From contig JAQISU010000081.1 in NCBI GenBank assembly GCA_029339505.1, positions 13,977,001 to 14,041,000 of the forward strand: a DNA stretch of 64,000 nucleotides, given 5' to 3'. The DNA comes from Unio delphinus. Taxonomy: Eukaryota > Mollusca > Bivalvia > Unionida > Unionidae. Numbering within the stretch: the stretch's first letter is position 1; every line of letters starts with the position of its first letter. A program made the translations under genes and the position numbers. Below are positions 52,465-64,000 of this stretch, piece by piece. The notes under the pieces are model-generated. The model ran no database searches, had not been told where the DNA came from, and saw only the letters and a program-made list of their open reading frames with translations.

Positions 52465-52637
52465 GATATCTCGGATACAATGGAGATTGGACAAACACTG
52501 AGACAACCTTGGAAGTTCCCTATTCGTTTAATTATAGTAGCTAATTATAAGGTAAAGTTTTGCTGTCTTGCTGGTAGAGTTATCGTTAGCAACGATATCT
52601 TCCGAATTACGCTTTTAACTTAACTTTTAGGGGCGTG

Positions 52638-52767
52638 AAAGTTGTAATTTGATTGGTAAATCAAAAGTTGTAATTTGATTGGTAAATCAAAAGTTGTAAC
52701 TTGATTGGTAAATCAAAAGTTGTAATTTGATTGGTAAATCAAAAGTTGTAATTTGATTGGTAAATCA
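52638..52767. repeat. 26-bp minisatellite, five copies
   Basis: Five near-identical units AAAGTTGTAATTTGATTGGT plus AAATCA; one has an AACTTG variant. The GATTGG word (inverted CCAAT) recurs in each. Confidence 0.93.
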
Positions 52768-53004
52768 AAAGATGACCAGAATCTGACCAGTGTACATCAG
52801 ATCTGCATGTACTTGCTCATAAAAAGATCTCAATTTTAATCAGACAACCACATGGTGAAACTGCTTCCATAAATTAATAATTCAGTTCTAATTGCACGTT
52901 GTGCCACAAAGTTTTAATGAGCTAGCTTGTCGGTTTTGTATAAGCTGCTTTGGATTAGTCTGCCGCTGGTAAGTTTTAATATGGGCGAATTATTAGGATG
53001 ACAT

Positions 53005-53390
53005 GAAATGTCAAGTATTGAAGGCGATACGGTCACACTTCTCCGGACTTTTTGCCATAAGAGCAATATGGTCATGAGTTCTTCTGAAAGTCAGTCACAA
53101 AATCGATACTGTCACGATTTTTCTCTCTTTCAGTCACAAAGATGATGACGTCATGCATATCTTGATTTCAGTTACAAAGACGACAAGATCACGATTATCC
53201 TCTCTTTCAGTCACAAAGGCGAAACGGTCATGCGTATCTTGACTTTCAGTGACAAAGACGACAAGGTCACGATTATCTTCTTTTCAGTCACAAAGGTGAT
53301 ACGGTCATGAGTCTCCTCTCTTTCAGTCACCAAGGCGATACGGTCATGAGTCTCCTCTCTTTCAGTCACAAAGACGATACGGCCATGGAC
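53005..53390. repeat. Degenerate 43-bp tandem repeat, about eight copies
   Basis: Units built on TTTCAGTCACAAAGRCGATA then CGGTCATGAGTCTCCTCTC. Sequence drift is greater at the left end, and neighbouring units at the right end are almost identical. One unit contains TGACGTCA (53147-53154), a perfect CRE-like palindrome, probably by chance. Confidence 0.85.
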
Positions 53391-53832
53391 TGTCCTGACT
53401 GGTTGTCATGGATATGGGATATATAATATTAAGATTTCGTACATTAAACATGTACTCGAGTATAAGAAACCATCCACGCCACGATACAATTAAAGAAATG
53501 TTTTCTTTCGTCACAGGATCCATAAATAATCTTACTAAGTGTCATTCATTCACAAAGTAATTTTTTTAGTTTTTTAAAGCCCAACACTTTCATTTAAATT
53601 TATTTCGCATATTCGTATGTTGTTCACTAGTACGAATTTCTCATTGTTTTCAAAATATATATTTTTCATATTTAATTCACAGATTTGGTTGAAGAGGTTT
53701 GCATGTCCATTCACCCCAATATCTTGGTATATCTGCAATCCAAAGTTCAATGAAGGCATAGTGAAAAACTATTGCTGAGTAAATATTTTCAACTTTAATT
53801 GAGGGCAGGACAGTTTATCGCCCATTTCGAAC

Positions 53833-53835
<3 letters not shown>
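53391..53835. other. Non-coding stretch, nothing recognised
   Basis: AT-rich. One 61-codon minus frame with no domain. Confidence 0.35.

Positions 53836-53917
<82 letters not shown>
53836..53917. repeat. (TA)n microsatellite
   Basis: About 82 bp of pure AT. Confidence 0.95.
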
Positions 53918-53920
<3 letters not shown>

Positions 53921-54550
53921 AACACATAAAGTTCTAACAAAGAGCAAAAAACATTTCCTTTGTTTAATCAAAATCCTCGCCTCGTCTAAAAAACTACACA
54001 CAAAAGGAGAGTTCAAAACTGTGCAAGTAGTCATGAGCTTCAGTGTGCAAAGCTTGCGTTATGTTACAATTTTATTTTTATAGCTTTATTATAACATGTG
54101 CATGCTAATGCAGAAGCAATAAACTTTTAGCGCAGATATGCAAATATAATTATTTCCGGGGTACACCAATTCATTACTATATTCTTTGCAACCAAATCCG
54201 CTGAGGCGATATTTTTTTTCTTTTTCTAATTAAATGTATTAAACGTCCTCTACATTTATCGTTAACCCACGCATATGAGTAACTCTGTATGCCTATGGAC
54301 CCACTGGATCCAACGTAATCTTCCCAAGTACTGAAGTTGAATTTGTTATAAATCATTTCCACCACCACCAGAAATGGTAGAATCAAATTAATTTTAACGT
54401 AATGTGAAGAACTATTTTACAGCCATACAGTTTTGACTAATTTTAGCGTTGTTTCCAAAAATCATTTTGGATTTTGTAAATATCGTTTAAATGTTACCTA
54501 GATGCTGATTATAAGTTTTCTTTTCATCCTCTCTTGAGGACTTAACTTTG
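53918..54550. other. Non-coding stretch, nothing recognised
   Basis: No gene or repeat recognised between the TA tract and the SINE that follows. Confidence 0.35.
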
Positions 54551-54776
54551 ATGATGTTGTTGTTGTAGGGTTTAATGCCATTTTTCAACACACGATATCA
54601 GCCAATATTAATGGTGGAGGAAAAACCCGGGATAAAAGAATCACCGACCCACGAGAAGCAAGTGTCAAGCTTTCTCACATACCCACCTTGGCCGAATCTG
54701 AGACTCGAACCCACGCAGAGATGGCAGTGGATCGTAACGGAGAGCGCTTTAGACCACTCGGCCACTCGGGGCCCTA
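54551..54776 (-). repeat. SINE (family B), full length
   Basis: On the minus strand: GGGCCCCGAGTGGCCGAGTG, GTCTAAAGCGCTCTCCGTTA, GGGTTCGAGTCTCAGATTCG (a clean tRNA-like head with A and B boxes), then GTGGGTATGTGAGAAAGC, CTTCTCGTGGGTCGGTG, CCCGGGTTTTTCCTCCACCA, ATTAATATTGGC and a GCATTAAACCCTACAACAAC tail. It serves as the reference copy for the fragments at 40.97 and 45.57 kb. Confidence 0.88.
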
Positions 54777-55937
54777 CCTAAGTTTGAACTCATACATGTA
54801 TCACAACAGGAAGTTGTACTAGCCAATACGTTTATCACCCCATTGCATTAATTTCTATATGAAACTCATTAGCTGTGTTTGTCAATTTACTAAATGGATT
54901 ATTTGGCATCTAGGATCCGATATGACGGCTGAAAAGTGAAGCTTAAGCATGTACATGCCAAGCAAATATCACTTTTTTCTTGCACAGACCACCACATCTC
55001 ATATGTACCTTTAATTAAATCTTTCTTGTTGCTGGAATCCGTTTCTGTGAAAACTATTCATTTAGTTTCGTTACGGACCAATTCATTCGTAAATATAACA
55101 ATAGTTAATCTGTTTTGAAAGTAATAGGTTTCTTTTAAATTCTTCAAGTTCCTTCATATCATTCGCTTTTCTATGGAAGTTTTTGCACATAAGACTTTGA
55201 CGCTCAAATATTCTGAGAAAATGCATTTTACCAACTAGTTAGGAAAACATTATTAAATACACGACGTTTTTAAAAGTGTAATCATTATAACACGTGTTTC
55301 TAAAAAGTAATATATACTCGGTGTTTGCATACACCGAAACGTCTTCCTTGCATATCCCTACTTACTACGTCTTCCTTGTTTATGAATGAAAAGACCTAAC
55401 TTTAATGAAACGATCTATGGTCCCATTTTTGTTTTCTTAACGACCTTTATTAGCTCTTGAGATGGAGACTGGTTCCTTCTGACCGAATTGCTTTGTGTAT
55501 CCGAAGAAACATCTGCGTGTTTGATGACGAATCCCCTCGAGAAACCAAGATGGATTCACAGGTCAACAATTACAACCAACCGACTAGTGTTGCTACGAGA
55601 AACTTATAGAGAATGCTGTCTTTGAAGGAGATATTTAATTTTCTTTCTGCCTGTTCGTGTATTTGATTTTATCTCCATGGGCAAATACTGGCAAATGTTC
55701 TGGTCACTTAGTTTGTCGGAGCATGTTATGGTCACACTGTCGAATTGTCTCATCTTTATAACATCAGAATAAAAGACATGTTGCTGATGCAGTCAATTCT
55801 TCGTAACTTTGATGTCCGTATTAAAATATTATTCCTAGCTATTATATTGGAGACAAAACAACTTGTGTCTATAGAAACTCTCCAGTACATTGAAACGTGC
55901 TCCACAACATTGAAGTCGCATAATATCAGCGTTTAGT

Positions 55938-55939
<2 letters not shown>
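54777..55939. other. Non-coding stretch, nothing recognised
   Basis: Short frames only, no domain. No arrays. Confidence 0.4.

Positions 55940-56030
<91 letters not shown>
55940..56030. repeat. (TA)n microsatellite
   Basis: About 90 bp of pure AT. Confidence 0.95.
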
Positions 56031-56033
<3 letters not shown>

Positions 56034-59000
56034 TTGAATGGGCCTAAATTAAGTAGCTGATTCACACTTTTTTTCATCTATAATTCGCTTGTTGTTTGCT
56101 TAGACTCAATAAATACAGAATCATATCAAACCCTGCGGTACAAACATAAAGTATGTGCTCGGAGATCCTGAATCTTGAATGGTTCTTGACAACTGCATTT
56201 CGTAGTCAAAGACAATCTGTCTTTTCACCATTATGAGACAGACGTCTCTTTTCAGAGTTAAACAAATTCATTTTTGCAAAGTATTTTGTTTGTCATTGCT
56301 TGGGAGGTACATATGGCTGTTGTTAGATATACTCGCAACATAAATTGAGGAAATGTTCCTGAAATAATAATGGAATAAACACGAGACATATTTCTCTTTA
56401 ACGTTGATGTATCAAGGTGACACTAAACATTTTTGTGAGACATATACATATTTCCATTTCACAGTTGAGACCAATGAAGTACGTTTTTTGGGGGGATTGT
56501 TTGTTTGTTGTTTATTTCGTTTAAATTTTATTTTTCTATTTATATCAGCATGGGATATCATGTACTTTTGTCTTTAATTTTATCGTTTACAGCTAGGCTA
56601 TGTTAACATGAAATTGAGCTTAACTGAAGATGGCAGGAGTTTATGATTTGACTTATTGCACGCTAATGTGAAACGACAGCACACGTAGCATATGCAATTA
56701 TATAAATTTCCCATGGTTATACCTTTCACTTCAGTAATTTTCTGTATTCAGTGACCTCCACCAATATAATCTTAGGTGTTGAAAGGGCAGTTCAATAGCA
56801 AAGTAATTGATACTTTAGAACACACTCCAGATTGTGTGTATGCTTTACTTACATCTAGCCTCATGTTTACCTGACCCAGTGTGCATACAACTTCAGAACG
56901 TAAGTGTAAAGTAAAATTTATATATTGAAAGCAGAAAATAAACTGTTTGATATACAAATGTTTCAAAGCAGTACTACGTTTAGATACAGATGTATATTAA
57001 AATTGCATAATTTGTTTTAATAGCTTAAGAAAATGAAAGACTTATGATAATGAACTTTGAATATGACTATACACTGAAGTTGAGGAATTTTGTATATACG
57101 TATCTGAACATTTTCGCCAATAACAATTTCGCATCAGTTCGAATATATTGGCCTGACATCCCTGTAAAGGAATTAGATCCAGTTGATTAATTTTCAAGGC
57201 AAGATATGAATTAGAACGGTTTAATTAAGAATCATTTTACGTATGATACATTAGTATTGACGATAATACTGGTGTTGATGACAAAGACAATGACGATAAC
57301 GCTGCTGCTGAAGATAATGATTTAAATGATTTTTGCACTGCGAATAAATGTGTTCTTGAGCAGTAATAAACAACATACGGAAATGAATACATTTCTTCAG
57401 TTCTTATGAAACGTGTAAATATATATGGTAACTTTTATTTGATTATTAACTGCATAGAAATGTGGCACGTTATTTTACCCTGTGGGGAATGGGTTTTATG
57501 TGCAATTCATCCAACTAACAAGCACCAAGGACGTCGATATTAGTCCCTGAAAAATCATCGAAGTGTGTTTTCTTTCAGTTAGAAATAGCCTCAAACCAGA
57601 CTCGCTTTCCAAATTTACGACCGACATCCATCCTATTAAGCTTTCGCACGCTTCTTACAGTATGCGATCGGTGGTAATTATTGATTCCCAAAATATCCAA
57701 TTCAGCAGTGAGGGGGAGGAACAGGCACGGGTGATTTCCTTAAATCAGAAGATAATTTGACTCACCCACATATTACTCCTCCTAGATAGTTTATGTAACC
57801 GTTTTGCTGCCTGAGTAACTAAGCAGAACTTTCTAAAACAGTCTAAAGAAAATATTAAACTAAACACATGCCGTCTATTGACAGACAAAAGTGATAGTGA
57901 CCATTTGTACCACATACATCTTGTCTATTTTAAGGGAAAATTCATGAACCGATTGGCTTTTAAGCTCCATTAAATTCCTAACAGTTACTTCCTTTATTTG
58001 TTAATTGAACATATTCGTTTCCAGAACGCTTATATTCTAACTCTCTGGTTATGGCATGGCAAAGAGCCATTAACTTCAAATGCCTGTTATCGCTCTGGGA
58101 AAGTGGAATAGTGATACAAGGATTTTAGAGAATGACACTAATTTTTTTATCGCTTTAATAATTTTTTTTCTTGCGATGTAATTATAATGAAATTCTTGGC
58201 TTTGCAACTTTCTACCATGATATTATCATTGGTGCAATAAATCTGCATGAGCATTTTATTTTTATATCTTGGCTATGGAAGGTTTATTTCCAAACCAATT
58301 TAATTGTTTCTGCATTAAGGTGACAACTAGTGCTTCTTGAAGTTATGAACTGTCTTAAATGCAAAATACATGTGACCGACGACACGACGACACCCTCAAA
58401 AGTGTTTTGAAAGAAATATCACATACATAATTTGTCAAGACACGTTGACAGAAAACGTTTTTTTCATAGTTGCATAATGGATGATTAATTGAAAGGTATT
58501 TACATAAACGTTTTTATAACGCATAGATTCGTCGTGAAGATTGTGCACTGTGACCCTAAACATTTTGCGTAATGTGCTGAAAAAGGTTGCTGAAGAGTTT
58601 TATAGGTCAAGTTTGATTCAAACATGCTTTAGCTTTACACAGGGTATGTACGTTGTACGATGAGACATGGAGGGGTATTGCCTATTCATATTTCAATATA
58701 CTTGTGCACTGTATAAACACGATCATCTTTTCATGGAGTCCTATTGCTCATTCCAATACGCTTGAAATACCTACGACCTACGAAAAAGTCTTGCCAATTG
58801 CTTCTCTTCGAAACATTTTTAAAATTATTTACTATGAGTTTTTCAACTTTTATAATGTAATTTCACTAGCTGAATATGAACACATTGTATAATTACATCT
58901 ACCATCAGAACACTAAACCAATCGTATTGTCACTCTGTCAGTCTATTTTGCCATCTGTATGTCCATCCATTTTTATCATAAGCGATATAGTTAGTTTCGT

Positions 59001-60369
59001 ATACTTAAATTTAGGTGTCTTACCGTAAACGTGAACATATGTGTTTTACAAGTATATACATGCGCCTTTCAATGTTAATATCTTTTCATTTCCATTTTTT
59101 TTTTGTTGCAGAGTAACAATCGTTGTTCGAACATTTATATATATTTAGGCAAGAAACCATTGTCACATCCAAGTGTTTCTTGCCGTAAAACTTCTACATT
59201 AGATCTTGATGTATCTACTTGGATAATTATGTTTTCATCTCCAGTTTTGACACAGTTGTGAGCTTTATCAGTCGATCTTAGAATTTCACATTGCCGTTAA
59301 AACCATATCGAAGCTTGGTAGCAACGTATGCTTGTTAAATCTGGTACGCGATCAGCCTTTTTATTTACACATTTGTCATTTCTGGCTTGTTTTGTAAAGA
59401 GTTGTTGTTTCTTTTCTAAATGTATTCAAAGTTTCGCCTTTGGTTTTTAATTTTGTGTTTATTCTATTGTTGTTCAAAATATGGTACTTTTAGCTAAACA
59501 GTCAACACAAATAACATTTACAGTTCTACCACTGCTGCTACACCCACAAGCACATAGTGAATGGGGCATATCGAAAGTCATCATTCGTATATTTCGTCTT
59601 GAGTATCTGAAAATGTCCCAGGGTAAGAAATCAAGACTTAGTATGATGTCATGCAGAACTGCATTATGGGCCGCTATGACGGACTGAGCCAACTGCCCTT
59701 TTCAAGGACGATAAATAGCTTTTACATGTATATTATTAAAAGGCGATAACCAGTAAGTAGGTATCAAAATAGATGATGGAGATATTTCAGAGAGGGGAGT
59801 CCAGTATCAGCAGATATCACTCGTTGTTTCTGGCCTCTGACGTCGACTCAGTACCAATGTAAATGTATTATTCGTTTGAGATCGCTATTGATACGGTATA
59901 GATCACAGTTTTAACATTTTCATTTCTTACATCTCAGGAAAGTTACATGCAAATAAAGTATCACGTCATGTACCCTAACATAACTCGGGTAATGACTGAA
60001 TACGAACGCCGCACTCTTGTCTGCGAGACTTGTAACAACAGTTTTCAATCCCACAGAACATTTTATTCTTTCTATTTATATACCCTCTTAACATTTTGAT
60101 GGATTAGGGCTAATGGACGATTTATGAATAGTAGCATGTTAACCCGTCCACGTCGTTTGCATTTTGTTTGTTTTGCTTTTGGTTTTGGTTTTCTTCATAT
60201 CAGGACGCATTTCTAGGACCTACCATTATTATACATCATGATTAAGCAATATTCATTGTGACGTGTGGCGGTGTTTTTTATGCCGCCACTGTGGTAGGTG
60301 CGTTATTATGTTTAAGGTGGGATGCTCCCAGTATTGTATTTAAAGTATTGTAGAAGTCCCACACATGCA
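56031..60369. other. Non-coding stretch; one weak exon candidate
   Basis: About 4.3 kb without an assignable gene. The only spliced-exon-like signal is a TTTTCTTTCAG acceptor followed by an open segment at about 57579-57760. At 60267-60291 GTGGCGG and CCGCCAC form a perfect 7-bp stem with an 11-bp loop. Confidence 0.35.
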
Positions 60370-60822
60370 AGATTTTCTAGGAAATTAGTGATAAAGAGAG
60401 AGGAAAAGCTCCGGGCCCCAATCAGCAATGCCGACCGTTAAGTTATTGAATACACAAAAAGGCGAAATTCAAATGAATAACAATTCAATAGTCAAATGAT
60501 CATAATTACCCAATCATTATGCTTCCTCTCGACCAGGTGATAGCCGATTGCATCATTTGGTTTATAGTGTGAGATAGATTTTCCACCGTCCTTGTTTTCC
60601 ACTCATCTGCATCTCTCATATCCTGCCCATTCCTTGTCTCCTTAAGACTTCCCTCCTAGCTCCTTCTCATCCTTGACTGCTCTTTCTCCGTATTAATTCT
60701 CCTCGACTTCTTTTCCAACTAGCCTTTGATTCACAATCAACATCTTCACTAATCTTTATTCCGTCTCCCACATAGAGACTCGGGACTAAACTATACCAGA
60801 AGTCTGTCCACTGAAAGCTTCC
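60370..60822 (-). repeat. Second copy of the ORF1-like element's downstream region
   Basis: On the minus strand: AGGAAGCTTT, GTGGACAGACTT, GTCCCGAGTCTC, GGAGACGGAA, a purine-rich GAAGGAGCTAGGAGGGAAG block, TAATGATTGGGTAATTATGA, and GGTCGGCATTGCTGATTGGG. Each has an ordered counterpart at 38335-38790. No ORF1-like coding sequence precedes it here, so it is a 5'-truncated or solo copy. Confidence 0.7.
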
Positions 60823-61020
60823 TGTGAAAACACAAGGACGTTAGCATATTTCCTTAGTCATCTCGTCTCCCACTAACCAAAAATCAATCATCAGATAAAG
60901 ATTATTACACGCATTACTGCACATCGAAATATCCATACGTTCTTGTAGGGTACAAACCTCGTAATAAAAGCACGGTATCAACTACTTATCATACAGAAAT
61001 CAATATATTGCGTCACATGC

Positions 61021-61021
<1 letters not shown>

Positions 61022-61101
<80 letters not shown>
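61022..61101. repeat. (TA)n microsatellite
   Basis: About 80 bp of pure TA. Confidence 0.95.
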
Positions 61102-61106
<5 letters not shown>

Positions 61107-64000
61107 CATTATTACAACAATCAGAAATTTTTTGTACATTACACTCCTATAAAGTGTACACAAATATTTAAATATCCATGCTCTGATATATCCTTATATC
61201 CATATTTTACACACGGCAAACATTTTCCAAAGTGACAATTTAATTTCACAGTTGCAAAATCTAGAATATCACATGAATAAATGCACTAGTTTACTAGGAC
61301 GTAACCAAATAGCGAATTAAAACATTGATTCTGACCACGAGCAAGCAATCTAATTAGTCTTTACAATGGAATATCTCATTTCTCAAATACGCATGTAAAT
61401 TAAATTCTATAAAGATAATTCTATGTACTAATGATTCTAATAATGAAATATACATACTGCACATAATTACAATTACAATGCCGTAATCTCCTGAAATAAT
61501 CAAACAAAAAAAATTGCTGAAATTTACGATGATTTGTCTTAGAATGTCTTAGGTTTAGATCCAAATTACGTGTGGCTATTACGGAGTATTGCTTTAACCT
61601 TCCAGCACGATGATGGAGCAATTACTAAATTCTTTGCTCGAAAATACTAAATTAAATTCGGACTGAAATGGTGACAACACCCTGTCTCAATTTCGATTGG
61701 ATGTGGATTCTTCCATGTTCTTTTCAACTTAGCAGACAATGCCCACGGGCAGTCTGTCATTGTGGTGAGATTTACGACGCCTATAATGGTTCCTTGTTCT
61801 TGAACAAAGCTTTCAACATCCACGTGCGATTTCACTCCCAAAAAAGCTGAATCTCATACCCTTACGAAGCGTACCCACTATATCCGCGGTGTCTAACATA
61901 TACACATGGCTTCTAACCATTTCTTTGTTCCCCTGACTTACGCAATCGCAAGCAGGCCAACCTGAGATTCATAGAGGGAAATAACTCCCAATATGTTTCT
62001 ATCCAATAATTATCTGATTAAATCAAACCAAACAAATGTGTTCAGTTTTTTTTGTTCGAACTATTACTTAGATTATTAAGTAACGTCAGATTCAATTTTA
62101 CGAAAGAAATATAGTGTAGCAAACTCTACTTAATCCATCTTGTCAGTATAAGTCATTCAAATAGTTTACTAGACTTTCCCAAGGTAAGAAAGCAAATGCA
62201 TTTAAGAACGTGAAACCTTATTACACAGAAAATAACTATTTTAGATCCAGACCAATAAACCAATTCTTAAATCTACTTTAAACCATGATAATGATACTGT
62301 AGTTAGCAGATATAAAGCACGGCGTGATATGAAATTCTGAAAATATTAATTGAACTTGGGAGTGTGGATGGCATCCTCTAGATGTGAACTATACTATTGC
62401 CACATATCAGGTATATGTATAGCGGTGTTATTAAAAATATCTAGATTCACATACAGTTTCTGATTTAGGCAAAACAAAACGGGCAAGAGTCACGAAAGGA
62501 CGCTGCAAAGAGCGAAAGGAATTTCAAAAAATTCAAGATAAGACCATTTCATCCTTTTAACCGCCGAGTGCTGAAACCATCTTTGATTTTTTTCAGTGAT
62601 AATACAATTTTCAAATCAGCTCCTATGGCGCGCATATTGGATGCCAGCTTGGCACCATTTTCAATTAGACACACTAGATATCATTTGGAAGCATTTCCGT
62701 CAAATCCCCGTGTAATAATGCTCATACATTCAGGAGGAGTAGTGCCAGTATGATTTTCAAGACAGTACTAATGGCAGCCGCATTGTTGGTACAACTTGCA
62801 CCACTTTCAGAACCCTTATGCAGATATTGCCTTCCATTTGGGAAGAATAAAGCCATGTTGGAAGTCTTTCAGTTAAAATGTCATGCAAGTATTACCAATG
62901 TAGGATAACTAGGGATAACAACATATTCAAGATGGCCGATGAGATAGCCATGTTGGAAGTCCAATTAGTACCATTTGTATGGAGGTCCAGCTAGACAATA
63001 TAACTGGTGAAATAGCCATGTTGATATGTAAATCGTTTAGGGGAAATAGCACTAGCAATATTTTTTAAATTGGCTGCAATGGAGGCCATATAGAAAGAAT
63101 ATCAATATTAATAACATCGTCTCTAATTTTATTTTGTAAATCTGTAAAATGTCAACTTATTTGTGCTGTTTTACTTTGAATTTTTTTTCAATATTTCTTT
63201 GAAGTTAACTTTGCTTTTAAAATATATGGCATTGCATATATTTTTTATTTATTTCATCTGTTTTGATGAATTACAGCGTCTGATTGTATTGACATTACTC
63301 TTTATTTTGCTACAGTGTCATCATTTATATTTTAACGTATGTCCTTGAGGGCTACATATTCAAGTAATAATAACCTATTTCAAGTTCTGCCTTTAGCTGA
63401 TCAATTTCATCAACAAAATCAATTTCATTTTAAATGTCTCTAATCTCGTTTGTAACTTCTTCCGATTCTGCATCATCATAAATTATTTTGATTAAGCTGT
63501 ACATACCTTCCTTAGGAATTAATTTTCACTTCTTTTGTGCTTATGAAATTAGGTGTTAACATTTTATTAACATTTTATTATAATACTGTTTTGTAATATT
63601 TATAGTATTTTTATGTTGAATAATTGGAACATTGTTCTGAATTTGATGTGTAAATGAGGCTTAGTTAAATTATATTGATCTTCATCAATGTGTAAACCGT
63701 GTTTAATATATTCGATGTACTCTTTAGACACTATTTAGAAGTGGCTGTTGATGAATCTGATATCTCTCATTAGATCAGTTAACAGTTTAAGGTTCATCAA
63801 TTATTACATCCGTTGTTTAGTCTGATTATTCATCGTTAGGTCAAACAAGTTATAAAATAATCCAATTCCTGTCCATCAGCTTTAACCATTTTTACACTAT
63901 TAAATGGATCAAACAACTTAAAAAATAATTGGAAGTAAGTGAGAACAGCTTGTGGAGCTAACAAATTCACAACACGAGCTGTAACAAAAGAAAATACAAG
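61102..64000. other. Non-coding stretch; one weak exon candidate
   Basis: About 2.9 kb of AT-rich sequence. The minus-strand frame at 61647-61841 has protein-like composition (see findings). A region at 62.76-63.08 kb repeats ATGGC-GCC and AGCCATGTTGGAAGT words several times and may be an old dispersed repeat. No gene can be named. Confidence 0.35.

Noticed and set aside
53147..53154. TGACGTCA as a CRE regulatory site
   Set aside because: It occurs in only one unit of a degenerate tandem array, with no promoter or gene nearby.
62905..62925. TAGGGATAACA-like word resembling a homing endonuclease site
   Set aside because: Only a partial match, with no endonuclease gene or intron nearby. Expected by chance.

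Overview
This window looks like nuclear DNA from an animal, most probably a mollusc or a similar marine invertebrate. It is AT-rich and gene-poor. It holds about two dozen long pure microsatellites (TA, CATA, TCTA, CT/GA, CA/GT), several minisatellites, tRNA-headed SINEs of two families, hAT-type DNA transposon pieces and decayed transposon-derived coding sequence. There is no operon-like packing and no bacterial gene. I could not fix the species. The mollusc call rests on general repeat character (SINE style, THAP and hAT relics) and is inference.

Layout. From 1 to 18.2 kb the sequence is mostly non-coding, broken up by microsatellites and minisatellites (25-, 33-, 44-, 51- and 61-bp units, plus a 120-bp tandem duplication). 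From 18.67 to 21.22 kb lies the decayed remains of a THAP-domain protein with a transposase-like body. It is recognisable in pieces in all three forward frames and keeps at least one intron-like boundary. From 22.05 to 22.30 kb there is a small hAT-like inverted-repeat element. From 23.68 to about 24.9 kb is the 3' half of a hAT transposon whose protein resembles GTF2IRD2/ZBED5-type transposases; its C-terminal 315 codons are open. From 25.5 to 26.4 kb (minus strand) there is a frameshifted copy of a zinc-knuckle, retroelement ORF1/gag-like protein. A better preserved paralogue sits at 37.05-38.12 kb (plus strand), and a sequence matching the region downstream of that paralogue recurs at 60.4-60.8 kb (minus strand).

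From 35.4 to 54.8 kb there are a 167-bp hAT MITE with a perfect 8-bp target-site duplication, eight SINE copies or fragments (36.4, 38.8, 40.9, 45.57, 45.87, 50.5, 52.1 and 54.55 kb), an 18-copy 34-bp minisatellite at 39.1 kb, a 12-copy 51-bp minisatellite at 42.5 kb, and smaller arrays. From 55 to 64 kb there is little except microsatellites, the second copy of the retroelement downstream block and two weak candidate exons.

No intact host gene can be assigned. The coding signals I trust are all transposon-derived, and most are broken. The strongest observations are the THAP/transposase relic, the ORF1-like family with a TAG that an internal repeat shows to be a point mutation, the MITE with its target duplication, and the linked-variant structure of the 34-bp array. 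I found no evidence for a new multi-gene system.
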